Assembly (NCBI GenBank): GCA_011391405.1
Contig: JAABQQ010000217.1
Span: 1-34,694, forward strand
Direction of reading: 5' to 3'
From: Gammaproteobacteria bacterium
Lineage (GTDB): Bacteria; Pseudomonadota; Gammaproteobacteria; Steroidobacterales; Steroidobacteraceae
Length of the DNA stretch: 34,694 nt
Below, one piece after another: positions 8,228-16,408 of the stretch (position 1 is its first letter; every line of letters starts with the position of its first letter). The translations under genes were made by a program, and so were the position numbers. The notes beneath the pieces were generated by a model. It saw only the letters and a list, made by a program, of their open reading frames with translations. It did not search any database and was not told where the DNA came from.

Positions 8228-9649
8228 CTAGGGTTGCGCCGTTCCCGGTGCGATCGAGTCGATCATCCGTTCGAGGGCCGACGCGCACACGCGGCAGAAG
8301 GGCACCTGGTCGCGAGTGAACATGATGCAATCGAGCTGCGGACGGTAGTAAGCCTGCGCGTCGTAATTGGCGCCCTGGAATGTGCCGACGGCCGCGCGGT
8401 ATCGGCTGCGGCCGAGCAGCTTCGTGACGTGCGCCTGTTCCTCGCGGAAGAGCGCGTCCATCTCGCTTTCAGGCCGGCGGTCGGCGCGAATCTGCTTGCG
8501 ACGCGCCTGCACGTCGTGCTGGTGAGCTTCGAACGCTTCCTTTGGCCACGGCGTCGGGACCGGCGTGCTGGTCGCGACGAGGTGACGCCACTTGAGTTCG
8601 TCCCGGTCGAGAGCCGCAGTGACATTCGGCTCCCACGGTTCGACGATCGTAGTCGGCGCCGCGTAGGCGACAGGCGAGGTGTAGTACTCGTCCGCCAGCG
8701 CCGCGAAGTGGTGACCGAATTCGTGCACGAACAGGTAGTCGGCCCACGAGCTGTCCACGGCCAGGGTCGAGTACAGTCCGAAGATACCGCCGCCCCCGTA
8801 CGTGTCGTTGTTGGCGAGGATCACCAGCGCTTCGTACGGCGCCTGCGAGGCGATCTCGCGCAGTGCGCGGTTTTCGAACGTCAGCAGGTAGCGTTCGCTG
8901 CCGAAGGCGTCGTAGGTGGCTCCGGCCGGGGACGCACGATGGATGCCCGTGGACGGGCGTGACACGCCGGATTCCGCGGCGGGCGGGCAGAGTCCCCACA
9001 CGTTGAAGTCCTGGCGGCGCCGCGCGAAGGGCTGCACCTTGAACAGCGCCGCCGACACGCGCCCGGCGTCGGCGCGGAATTTCGCTGCGCATTCCGCGGC
9101 CGTGTAACCGTCACCGAGCAACAGCAAGTCGACCTTGTCCGCGGTTGCGCCATGCCGCTCGATCGCGATCAGCTCCTGCGGCGCAGTTGGGGACCGGTCG
9201 ACGAACATGTCCGTCGTGTCGAGCTTCGTCTGCCACAGCGGCTGGAAGACCTGTTGCGCATCGCGCCGGTAGATCTGCACCTGCACCGGGCCTGGCTTCG
9301 CAGGTGCAGGAAAGCGCAGCGATTCGTGGAAGGAGCGGTGCTGGTTCTGCGCCTCGTCCGTCGTCACCCACTCGCCGAAGATCGACGAGTAGCCGCGCGC
9401 CTGCAGCAGCCGGCCGTCGGCATCGCGCACCTCGAAGCGGTAGACGCCGGACTTGCCGTCATCCGTTGCGCGCGACGGATGCCCGGGCCACGGCAGGGGT
9501 TCCAACCGCAGCCGGTCAACCGCGAAAATCTCCGTGCCCTTGCCGCCCGTGTGGATGAGGTCGAGGCGGTAGGTGGCCGGTGCCTCAGTCGCGGCCAGGC
9601 TCGCGGCCGACATCGCCAGGGACAGGAGACCGACGGCGACGCGATTCAT
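8228..9649 (-). CDS. Secreted M64-family zinc metallopeptidase
   Basis: The 473-residue protein starts with a signal peptide (about 1-19, AMSAASLA). The N-terminal part (about 20-150) resembles the beta-sandwich that precedes M64 catalytic domains. The catalytic region begins near DLLLLGDGYTAAE and contains the zinc motif HEFGHHFAALADEY at 309-322, with H309, H313 and general base E310. The family was named for an IgA-cleaving enzyme of Clostridium ramosum, but environmental members are exported peptidases of unknown target. Its start overlaps the stop of the LysR-like gene by four bases (ATGA), so the two are translationally coupled; that pairing suggests shared expression rather than shared function. 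Confidence 0.9.
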   Translation of the reverse strand: MNRVAVGLLSLAMSAASLAATEAPATYRLDLIHTGGKGTEIFAVDRLRLEPLPWPGHPSRATDDGKSGVYRFEVRDADGRLLQARGYSSIFGEWVTTDEAQNQHRSFHESLRFPAPAKPGPVQVQIYRRDAQQVFQPLWQTKLDTTDMFVDRSPTAPQELIAIERHGATADKVDLLLLGDGYTAAECAAKFRADAGRVSAALFKVQPFARRRQDFNVWGLCPPAAESGVSRPSTGIHRASPAGATYDAFGSERYLLTFENRALREIASQAPYEALVILANNDTYGGGGIFGLYSTLAVDSSWADYLFVHEFGHHFAALADEYYTSPVAYAAPTTIVEPWEPNVTAALDRDELKWRHLVATSTPVPTPWPKEAFEAHQHDVQARRKQIRADRRPESEMDALFREEQAHVTKLLGRSRYRAAVGTFQGANYDAQAYYRPQLDCIMFTRDQVPFCRVCASALERMIDSIAPGTAQP

Positions 9650-10719
9650 TGGCGGGTTCGGGCCCGGCGGGCAGGCGCAGTGGTCGACTTCGCGACGCGT
9701 ACCGCCGGTTCAGCGGCAGTCTTTGCTTTGCGTTTCGATGCGGACCGGCGTGTGCGCTTCTTGCCGTCGAGCCGCGCCAGCGCGCGCTGCTCGCGTGCCT
9801 GCAGGACCACTTCGACCTGTCGCAGCTGGGTCATGAACAGCTGTGCAACGCGCGAGAGCGGACGCTTGCGCGTGTAGAACAGGCCGTAACTCAACTGCAG
9901 CCACGGCGCCGTGAACGGCAGCAGCGCGATCTCCCGGGTGCGGAGGTCCTGCTCCAGCGCCACCAGCGGCGCCAGGCCCACGGCATCGCCTGCCATGACG
10001 GCGTTGCGCGCAACGGCGAAGCTGTCGACCATCAGGCTGGGCGTGAGGTCGCCGGTTTCGCGGTCGACGCGCGCGTGTGCGGCATCCTTGCCGAGGTGCA
10101 CGGCCATGCGCTGCGGCAATCGCGGCGACACCAGCGGGAACACCAGGATCGTCTCGAGGGAGTGTTCCCTGGCGGCAGCCAGTGGATGGCCCTGCCGCAC
10201 GAAGAAGAACATCCGGTGCTCCGCCACGGGCTCGATGGCGAGCCGCGTCGGGTGGCGCTCGGCGCCCGCCGTGTCCCCGACGGCGAATTCGAGCTTGCCC
10301 GCCAGCACCTCGCGCGCCAGATGCTCGAAATCGCTGGTCTCGGCGTGCACGCGTAAACGCGAGTTGGCTGACGCCATGCGACCCAGTGCCGCGCCCAGCG
10401 GCAATTCCGCTGCGAACAGGTCCGTGCCGAAATGCATTTCGGGCGCCTGCAGGCCCGCGAGTTCTTCGAGGTCGCGGGTGAGATCGCGCGCCTGCGTGAA
10501 GATGCGGGCCGCGTGGTCGATGACCAGGCGTCCGGCCTCGCCGGGTTTGAGTGCCCGCGTCGCCGTGTCAACGAGGCGGGTGCTGATACCTGTCGAATCG
10601 AGTGCCAGCAGGCGTTTGGTGAGCGCTTCGGGGTCCAGTCCCAGCGCTCTCGCGGCTCGAGCAATGTCCGCGGCCGGAACAAGCGCCAGGAGGTCCATCA
10701 GGCCAGGTGTTTTCGCCAT
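9646..10719 (-). CDS. LysR-like transcription regulator with a basic C-terminal tail
   Basis: The 357-residue protein has a weak N-terminal helix-turn-helix (about 6-60, AADIARAARALGLDPEALTKRL) and a linker helix, followed by a substrate-binding domain (about 95-300) with LysR features such as LEFAVGD and MAGDAVGLAPL. The last 40 residues (318-357) are unusual: about 15 lysines or arginines in a K/R/A/T-rich, probably disordered tail (GKKRTRRSASKRKAKT). No clear ribosome-binding site precedes ATG 10719; M8 is a possible alternative start. The gene diverges from the dehydrogenase cluster at 10850, the classical arrangement for a LysR regulator and its target. The ligand is unknown. The degenerate HTH leaves some doubt about DNA binding. 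Confidence 0.8.
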   Translation of the reverse strand: MAKTPGLMDLLALVPAADIARAARALGLDPEALTKRLLALDSTGISTRLVDTATRALKPGEAGRLVIDHAARIFTQARDLTRDLEELAGLQAPEMHFGTDLFAAELPLGAALGRMASANSRLRVHAETSDFEHLAREVLAGKLEFAVGDTAGAERHPTRLAIEPVAEHRMFFFVRQGHPLAAAREHSLETILVFPLVSPRLPQRMAVHLGKDAAHARVDRETGDLTPSLMVDSFAVARNAVMAGDAVGLAPLVALEQDLRTREIALLPFTAPWLQLSYGLFYTRKRPLSRVAQLFMTQLRQVEVVLQAREQRALARLDGKKRTRRSASKRKAKTAAEPAVRVAKSTTAPARRARTRQ

Positions 10720-10849
10720 GACGCGAAGCTAACAGAGGCCGGTCGTGCTGCCCAGACGGGCTTGTTGGAGGGAGCTGACGCAGCCGGGCGCGTCGTCGGG
10801 CTCCCGCCGAGGCGTATCATGGAACGTCGATCAGAAAGACGGAGTCGCG
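10720..10849. other. Divergent intergenic region, LysR-like gene and SDR operon
   Basis: This 130-base gap must hold the promoters of both diverging genes. A possible plus-strand -10, TATCAT at 10815-10820, precedes the GTG start of the SDR gene, but no convincing -35 lies 16-18 bases before it. No strong inverted repeat of the LysR T-N11-A type stands out by eye. Confidence 0.3.
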
Positions 10850-11623
10850 GTGACGGCAGCAACGAAGACGCCCGGTGCCCGGTGCATGTTGATCACGGGG
10901 GCGTCCTCCGGCATCGGCGAGGGCCTGGCCCAGGAGTTTGCGCGGCGGGGTTACGGCCTCGCCATTGCGGCGCGTCGCCTCGATCGCCTCGAAGCATTGG
11001 CGCCGCGGTTGTGCGCGGCCGGTGCCGCGCAGGTCGTGACGATCGCACTCGACGTCGCCGACACAGATGCGATCGAGCCCGCCGTGCAGCGAGCTGCGGC
11101 GGAGCTCGGCCGGCTCGATGTGATCGTGGCCAATGCGGGCGTGGGACCCCTGACGCCCACGGGCAGGGGCAAGCTGCCCCTGATGCGTGAGACGCTCAAC
11201 ATCAACCTGGTGGGCGCGATCGCGACAATCGAAGCGGCGTTGCCGATTTTTCAAGCGCAGGGTTCTGGCCACGTCGTCGGCGTGACGTCGGTGGCGGGCT
11301 CGAAAGGCTTGCCCGGCTTCGCCGCGTACAGCGCGAGCAAAGCGGGTCTGCATCGTTACCTGCAGTCCCTGCGTGCCGAACTCCGTGGGACGCCCGTCGT
11401 CGTCACCGAACTGGCACCGGGTTTCATCGACACCGACCTCAATCGCAACAAGGGCGCGCGGCCGTTCGTGATCGATGTGGACAAGGGTGCCGCGATCATG
11501 GCCCGCATGATCGAGCGCCAGGTGGGCCAGCGCTGGGTGCCGGTGCTGCCGTGGACGATCATCGCCCAGTTGTTGAAAATCCTGCCTGCCTCGGTGCTCG
11601 CGCCGCGGCAAAAGCGCCGCTGA
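10850..11623 (+). CDS. Short-chain dehydrogenase/reductase (first of two)
   Basis: This is a 257-residue classical SDR oxidoreductase. It shows the nucleotide-binding TGASSGIG (16-23), NAG (95-97), catalytic S147, and Y160-x3-K164 in YSASK. The arginines after the second strand (AARRLDRL) favour NADP(H). The C-terminus ends in a basic patch (PRQKRR). I chose the GTG at 10850 because GGAG at 10841-10844 gives a proper ribosome-binding site; the open frame extends to 10745 without similarity. It heads a same-strand series with the acyl-CoA dehydrogenase (14-base gap) and a second SDR, which suggests a hydroxyacyl or fatty alcohol/aldehyde substrate. The substrate is inference only. Confidence 0.88.
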   Translation: MTAATKTPGARCMLITGASSGIGEGLAQEFARRGYGLAIAARRLDRLEALAPRLCAAGAAQVVTIALDVADTDAIEPAVQRAAAELGRLDVIVANAGVGPLTPTGRGKLPLMRETLNINLVGAIATIEAALPIFQAQGSGHVVGVTSVAGSKGLPGFAAYSASKAGLHRYLQSLRAELRGTPVVVTELAPGFIDTDLNRNKGARPFVIDVDKGAAIMARMIERQVGQRWVPVLPWTIIAQLLKILPASVLAPRQKRR

Positions 11624-11637
11624 CCGAGGACACCACC

Positions 11638-12861
11638 ATGGATTTCGAACACTCCCCACGCGTCAAGGAACTGCAGGCACGCCTGGCCACGTTCATGGAC
11701 GAACACGTCTATCCGAACGAAGCGCGCTTCTTCGCCGAAGTCGCCGCGAACAAGGCGCAGGGCAACGGCTGGGTGCCCACGCGCGTGATGGAAGACATGA
11801 AAGCCAGGGCGCGCGCCGCCGGGTTGTGGAACCTGTGGCTGCCAGAATCCGAGCACGGCGCCGGACTCACGAACCTCGAGTACGCGCCACTCGCCGAGAT
11901 CACCGGGCGTTCGCACATTGCGCCCGAAGCGCTCAATTGCGCGGCGCCCGACACCGGCAACATGGAAGTCCTCGTGCGCTACGGCAACGACGAGCAGAAG
12001 GAACGCTGGCTCAAGCCGCTGCTCGCGGGCGAGATTCGCTCCGGCTTTGCGATGACCGAGCCGGCCGTGGCTTCGTCGGATGCGACCAACATCTCGGCCA
12101 GTATCGTGCGCGACGGCGATCACTACGTGATCAATGGCCGCAAGTGGTGGACCTCGGGTGCGTCGGACCCGCGCTGCAAAGTGCTTGTCTTCATGGGCAA
12201 GACCGATCCGTCGAACACCAACGTGCACCGGCAGCAGTCGATGATCCTGGTGCCGATGGACACGCCCGGAGTGCGGGTCGTGCGTCCGGTGCCGGTCTTC
12301 GGTTACCTCGACGAGCCGCATGGCCACCCCGAGGTGGACTTCGAGAATGTGCGCGTGCCCGTCTCGAACCTGTTGCTCGGCGAGGGTCGCGGCTTCGAGA
12401 TCGCGCAGGGTCGCCTCGGTCCGGGCCGCATCCACCATTGCATGCGCATCATCGGCGCGACCGAACGCGCGCTCGAAGCGATGTGCCGCCGGTCGCTGCA
12501 GCGCACCGCGTTCCACAGGAAGCTGGCGGAGCAGGGCGTCTGGCGCGAGCGCATCGCAGATGCCCGCATGAAGCTCGACCAGGCTCGTCTGCTGACGCTG
12601 CACGCCGCGTGGAAGATGGACGTTGCCGGCAACAAGGCCGCGCAGAAGGAAATCGCGATGATCAAGGTGGTGGCGCCCAACGTCGCTTGCGAAGTCATCG
12701 ACCAGGCGATCCAGCTCTTTGGTGGCGCAGGCGTCACTGACGACCACGGTCTCGGCTGGGCCTATGCGATGGCGCGCACGCTGCGCATCGCGGACGGGCC
12801 CGACGAAGTGCACCGCAACCACATCGCGAAGCTCGAGCTGTCGCGCTACCTGGCGCCCTGA
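11638..12861 (+). CDS. Acyl-CoA dehydrogenase (ACAD10/11-like subgroup)
   Basis: This 407-residue flavoprotein should introduce the alpha-beta double bond in an acyl-CoA and pass electrons to electron-transfer flavoprotein. The family pattern is clear: [16 protein letters not shown] (flavin and substrate contact), the KWWTSGA block, and a C-terminal [20 protein letters not shown]. The usual base position reads ADGPDEVH, giving D386, as in the ACAD10/11-like branch rather than the YEG of medium-chain enzymes. ATG 11638 has GAGG nine bases upstream; an in-frame extension to 11551 overlaps the previous gene. It is cotranscribed with SDR genes on both sides (gaps of 14 and 8 bases). Chain length cannot be read from sequence. 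Confidence 0.93.
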   Translation: MDFEHSPRVKELQARLATFMDEHVYPNEARFFAEVAANKAQGNGWVPTRVMEDMKARARAAGLWNLWLPESEHGAGLTNLEYAPLAEITGRSHIAPEALNCAAPDTGNMEVLVRYGNDEQKERWLKPLLAGEIRSGFAMTEPAVASSDATNISASIVRDGDHYVINGRKWWTSGASDPRCKVLVFMGKTDPSNTNVHRQQSMILVPMDTPGVRVVRPVPVFGYLDEPHGHPEVDFENVRVPVSNLLLGEGRGFEIAQGRLGPGRIHHCMRIIGATERALEAMCRRSLQRTAFHRKLAEQGVWRERIADARMKLDQARLLTLHAAWKMDVAGNKAAQKEIAMIKVVAPNVACEVIDQAIQLFGGAGVTDDHGLGWAYAMARTLRIADGPDEVHRNHIAKLELSRYLAP

Positions 12862-12869
12862 GGTACCGC

Positions 12870-13682
12870 ATGCAGATGAAGGACAAGATCGCGTTCGTCA
12901 CCGGCGCGGGCCGTGGCATCGGGCGTGCCGTCTGCCGCGAGCTGCTGCAGCGCGGCGCAGCCGGCGTGGTCATCGCCGATCTCGACGGCGCACAGGCGCA
13001 GGCGACGGCCGCCGAACTCGGTGGCCTGGGTCTGCAGTGCGATGTGGCGGACGAGGCCGCCGTGCAGGCAGCGGTGGCGGCAGCGATCGCGCACTACGGT
13101 CGTGTGGACGTGCTGCTGTCGAATGCGGGGTTTGGCGCGAGCGAACTCGATCTCGACGACGCCCTGGCCGAACCCAACGATCTCTGGGCCCGCATGTGGC
13201 AGGTGCACGTGATGGCGCACGTGTATGCCTCGCGCGCAGTGTTGCCGGGAATGCTCGAGCGCGGCGAGGGTTACCTCGTGAACGTGGCCTCCGCCGCAGG
13301 CCTGCTGTGCCAGGTCGGTGACGCGGCCTACAGCGCGACGAAGCATGCGGCAGTCGGGCTCGCAGAATCGCTGGCAATCACCTACGGCGAGCGCGGCATC
13401 CGCGTGTCCGTCGTGTGTCCGCAATACATCGCCACGGCTATCACCGGTCTCGACGAGAAGCTGCCGGCCGACGCACCTGCCGGCCTGCTTTCGGTCGAAC
13501 AGGCTGCCACGGCGATCGTGGACGGTCTCGAACGCGAGCCATTCCTGATCCTGACCCACCCCGAGGTGCTGACGTACGCCCAGCGCAAGACGGCGGATTA
13601 TGACCGCTGGATCGGCGGGATGCGTCGGTTACGGGCGGGACTGCGGAACGGCGAAGGGTTCCTGAAAGTCCGCAAATGCTAG
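12870..13682 (+). CDS. Short-chain dehydrogenase/reductase (second of two)
   Basis: The 270-residue SDR has TGAGRGIGR (11-19), NAGFG, the catalytic serine in NVASAAG, and YSATK with the active tyrosine and lysine. An aspartate follows the second strand (IADLDGA), which favours NAD(H). GAGG lies six bases before ATG 12870; ATG 12876 is an alternative. It follows the acyl-CoA dehydrogenase by eight bases and precedes the WS/DGAT gene by 52 bases. The pairing of an NADP-type and an NAD-type SDR around an acyl-CoA dehydrogenase suggests successive oxidation steps in degradation or remodelling of a lipid or isoprenoid, but the actual substrate is unknown. Confidence 0.88.
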   Translation: MQMKDKIAFVTGAGRGIGRAVCRELLQRGAAGVVIADLDGAQAQATAAELGGLGLQCDVADEAAVQAAVAAAIAHYGRVDVLLSNAGFGASELDLDDALAEPNDLWARMWQVHVMAHVYASRAVLPGMLERGEGYLVNVASAAGLLCQVGDAAYSATKHAAVGLAESLAITYGERGIRVSVVCPQYIATAITGLDEKLPADAPAGLLSVEQAATAIVDGLEREPFLILTHPEVLTYAQRKTADYDRWIGGMRRLRAGLRNGEGFLKVRKC

Positions 13683-13734
13683 ACTCGGGCGAAACCAGGA
13701 CCCGTGCCACCGGCACCGGAAGGACGATGCGCTC

Positions 13735-15243
13735 ATGAGGCAATTGCGCGGCGAAGACGCTCGGTTCGTGTACGGGGAATCCGGTCACGCCAATTCGAAC
13801 ATCACGCTCATCTCTATCTACGACCCGTCGACCGCCAGGGACGGTCGAGTCCATTTCAAGGAACTGCTGAAGCACATCGAGAGCCGGCTGCACCTTTCGC
13901 CGATCTTCCGGCAGAAGCTGCTGCGCGTGCCCATGGAACTCGATTTTCCCTACTGGATCGAGGACGACGACTTCGACCTCGAATACCACGTGCGCCACAT
14001 TGCGTTGCCGAAGCCCGGCGACTGGCGCCAGTTCTGCATCCAGGCCTCGCGCATCCACGCGCGCCCGCTCGACCTGTCGAAGCCCCTGTGGGAGCTGTAC
14101 CTGGTCGAGGGCCTCGATTCGTTCCTGCACCTGCCGCCCGACAGCTTCGCCATTCTTGCCAAGGTTCATCACGCTGCGATCGACGTGCGCGGCGGTGCCG
14201 AGATCACCACGCTGCTGCACGATACGACGGCGCTGCCGCCGGTGCCGGAGCCGCCCGAGCCCTGGTTCCCGGAGTCGCCGCCGGGATCGATCTCGCTGCT
14301 CGCGCGGGCGACGATCAATAACGTGCTGCGTCCATTGATGTTCGCGGGACCGCTCGCGCGGGCGATCGGCAGGGTCACCCCGGCCGTGCTCGGGTCGCTC
14401 GGCGAGTTGCTGCGCAAGGACCGCCTTGCGGTCACGCGCTTCAACTCCGAGGTCTCGCAGCACCGTGTCTTCGATTCGCGTCGTTTCTTCATCGACGAGT
14501 TCAAGCGCATCCGGGACCTGGTGCCGGGGGCCACGATCAACGATGCGGTGCTCGCGGTCTGCGGCGGTGCCTTGCGCCGGTACCTGCTGGCGCACGAAGA
14601 ATTGCCGGGTGCGAGCGTGGTCTCGCTCGCGCCGTTCTCGGTGCGGGCTGCGGGTGCCAAAGTTGAAGAACGCCCCGAACTGAGCCTGATCCGCGTGCCA
14701 CTCGGCACCGAGATCGAGGACGCGAAGAAGCGCCTGCGTGCAATCTACAAGCACACGTCGACCCATGCGGACATCGACCAGGCCGTGCGCGCAAAGGAAC
14801 TCACCGAGTTCGACAAGCACGCCCCGGCGGCCACACTCGCGCTGTCGGCGAAGCTGCTGGCGGGATCGTCGCTCGGTTCGCCGCGCGAGCCGCTCGCGGG
14901 CTGCACGATCATGAACGTGCCCGGGCCCGCCATCCCGCTCTATCTCGACGGCGCGCGCATGACGTACTTCTCTTCGATCATGCCGATCGCGGACGGCATG
15001 GGGCTGGTGTTCTCGGTGACGAGTTACGACGGGATGATCTTCATTTCGCCGACGTCGTGCCGCGAGCAGTTGCCCGACCCCGAATTCTTCGCGCAGTGCA
15101 TCCGCGACAGCTTCCAGGAATTGCTGGCGCTGACGACGAAGCCGAAGAAAGGAAAGAAGAAGAAGGTCGTCGTGAGAAAAGCGGCGGCGAAGCGGAAGAC
15201 CGTCGCGAAGGGCAGGGCAGCGGCAAAACGGAAAGCCGCGTAA
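13735..15243 (+). CDS. Wax ester synthase/diacylglycerol acyltransferase (WS/DGAT) with basic tail
   Basis: The 502-residue protein belongs to the bifunctional WS/DGAT family, which esterifies acyl-CoA to fatty alcohols or diacylglycerol at the inner membrane and lipid inclusions. The active-site block reads HHAAIDV (145-151), keeping both histidines and the aspartate but with V in place of the usual G. The conserved PGATINDAVLAVCGGALRRYL and the C-terminal NVPGPAIPLYLDGARM block are present. Residues 469-502 form a histone-like tail with 17 K/R and no acidic residue, absent from typical members. ATG 13735 is preceded by GGAAGGA. It follows the SDR/acyl-CoA dehydrogenase genes, which suggests a link between fatty acid turnover and storage lipid formation. 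Confidence 0.92.
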   Translation: MRQLRGEDARFVYGESGHANSNITLISIYDPSTARDGRVHFKELLKHIESRLHLSPIFRQKLLRVPMELDFPYWIEDDDFDLEYHVRHIALPKPGDWRQFCIQASRIHARPLDLSKPLWELYLVEGLDSFLHLPPDSFAILAKVHHAAIDVRGGAEITTLLHDTTALPPVPEPPEPWFPESPPGSISLLARATINNVLRPLMFAGPLARAIGRVTPAVLGSLGELLRKDRLAVTRFNSEVSQHRVFDSRRFFIDEFKRIRDLVPGATINDAVLAVCGGALRRYLLAHEELPGASVVSLAPFSVRAAGAKVEERPELSLIRVPLGTEIEDAKKRLRAIYKHTSTHADIDQAVRAKELTEFDKHAPAATLALSAKLLAGSSLGSPREPLAGCTIMNVPGPAIPLYLDGARMTYFSSIMPIADGMGLVFSVTSYDGMIFISPTSCREQLPDPEFFAQCIRDSFQELLALTTKPKKGKKKKVVVRKAAAKRKTVAKGRAAAKRKAA

Positions 15244-15247
15244 GGAA

Positions 15248-15283
15248 AGGGGAGGAAGGCCCGGAAGGGGAGGAAGGTCCGGA
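15248..15283 (+). repeat. Two tandem 18-bp purine-rich repeats
   Basis: Two copies of an 18-base unit (AGGGGAGGAAGGCCCGGA) run from 15248 to 15265 and 15266 to 15283 with a single C/T difference. They start five bases after the WS/DGAT stop and continue the purine bias of the lysine-rich tail codons upstream. Confidence 0.85.
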
Positions 15284-15309
15284 AGGAAAGTAGGTCGACC
15301 CGCTCGTAC

Positions 15310-15394
15310 TTCCTGCGCTTCCTGCGCTTCCTGTCCTTCCTGTCCTTCCTGTCCTTCCTGCCCTTCCTGCCCTTCCCGCGCCCTTCCCGCGCCC
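15310..15394 (+). repeat. Pyrimidine-rich 9-bp tandem repeat array
   Basis: Nine units follow one another: TTCCTGCGC twice, TTCCTGTCC three times, TTCCTGCCC twice (all 9 bases), then TTCCCGCGCCC twice (11 bases). The array ends just before the stop of the convergent hydrolase gene at 15399. Its sequence is partly complementary to the purine repeats at 15248-15290, so a transcript crossing the gap could fold on itself. The gap between the two stops (15244-15398) holds no gene. Confidence 0.85.
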
Positions 15395-15398
15395 TTCC

Positions 15399-16256
15399 TC
15401 AGCCCGGAACGGCCACGCCCTTGCGGAGTCCCTGTTCGGGCGGCCCCAGGTATTTCGCAAGCTTGCGGTAGGCGGTGCCGACCAGCCCGTCCGGATCGAA
15501 CGGGCGCCATCGGCCCTCGGCCTGCGCCAGCCGGTCGGCGAGAATCCACATCACCGCGGCGTTGAAGCCGAGACCGACGTGACTGCCCGGCACCCAGATG
15601 TTTTCGTGCTGGTCGTCGTCGGTGTCTTCGATGCGTGCAGCATCGGGCGGCACGATGCCATCCGTCATCGAGAACACGCAGGTCGATGGCACGGGCGGAG
15701 GTGCGCGCAGGACCTTGGAGCGCACGTGCGCGAGGTGCGCGACGGGACCCATCGGATGCGCGAGGTACCGGTAGGCAGCCTTGACGACGACCGGTACGTC
15801 GAGCAGCTCGTCGGTGGAAAACTTCATCGGGCTGCCGAGCGACACGACGGAACGCACGCATTCTGGTGCGCAGTGCGCCGCGTAGAACGCGTAGACGCCG
15901 CCGAGGCTCCAGCCGACCAGGCTGACCTTGCGACGATGACGGTGGTGCATGAAGCGGAGTTTCTGTTCCAGCGCCTGGCTGAACTTGAGCTTGAAGCCGG
16001 TGTTCTGGCCGAGACCCCAGGTCTCGACGTGGTAGCCGCGCGAACGCAGGAAGGCTGACAGTCCGACCAGCGTGGCATCGCTGGCGGTAAAACCGGGTAC
16101 CAGCAGGACGGGGTGGCCGTCGCCGTGGGGCGTGCCGTGCAGCAGGGGATACAACGCCGGCAGGAGCGCCATTTCCAGCAGCGCGCGGCCCTCGAGCAAT
16201 GTGAACAACGCCCGGGGAGGTTTCGGGATGCGCGAGCCGTTTGTTGCTTTCGCCAC
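15399..16256 (-). CDS. Alpha/beta hydrolase (lipase/PHA-synthase-like)
   Basis: The 285-residue protein has an alpha/beta hydrolase core. It shows PVLLVPGFTASDATL (oxyanion loop region), the nucleophile elbow GWSLGG with S117, an acid in SMTDGIVPP, and the histidine in VPGSHVGLGFN. The VPGF-x-SD and GWSLGGVYA blocks recall lipase-like hydrolases and the PHA synthase fold, but the nucleophile is serine rather than the cysteine of PHA synthases. No signal peptide is seen, so it is probably cytoplasmic. It converges on the WS/DGAT gene across the repeat tract, and a role in hydrolysing neutral lipid or esters would fit. That role is inferred from position only. Confidence 0.85.
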   Translation of the reverse strand: MAKATNGSRIPKPPRALFTLLEGRALLEMALLPALYPLLHGTPHGDGHPVLLVPGFTASDATLVGLSAFLRSRGYHVETWGLGQNTGFKLKFSQALEQKLRFMHHRHRRKVSLVGWSLGGVYAFYAAHCAPECVRSVVSLGSPMKFSTDELLDVPVVVKAAYRYLAHPMGPVAHLAHVRSKVLRAPPPVPSTCVFSMTDGIVPPDAARIEDTDDDQHENIWVPGSHVGLGFNAAVMWILADRLAQAEGRWRPFDPDGLVGTAYRKLAKYLGPPEQGLRKGVAVPG

Positions 16257-16408
16257 TTTGTGACTATGCCCCGTGGGTGACCGGATCTTTCAGCTTTGGC
16301 TGCACCGCAGCAATCTTAGCAGGATCGTCCCACGTTGCGACCACCCGCTCGTCTAGGCAAGCTTGCCACCTCTTTTTCGCAACCTGATCGACTTTTTCGG
16401 GAGTCCCG
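16257..16408. other. Divergent intergenic region with a 12-bp palindrome
   Basis: This 152-base gap separates the hydrolase gene from the oligopeptidase remnant. It holds the perfect palindrome GGCAAGCTTGCC at 16356-16367 followed by CTCTTTTT (16370-16377), and GGGAG (about 16400) before the ATG at 16409. The palindrome could be a dimer operator; as a terminator it would have no loop. No preQ1 riboswitch was recognised. Confidence 0.4.

Noticed and set aside
15310-15394. Possible CRISPR array
   Set aside because: The units are 9-11 bases and directly adjacent, with no spacers and no cas genes nearby.
13441-15861. An 806-codon minus-strand frame running through the second SDR, WS/DGAT and hydrolase genes
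   Set aside because: It is antisense to two clear enzymes and out of frame with the hydrolase; its EGQEGQEGQ section is only the 9-bp repeat array translated.
16257-16408. preQ1 riboswitch for queF
   Set aside because: No preQ1-I, -II or -III core pattern was seen, and the gene directly upstream of queF is the oligopeptidase remnant.
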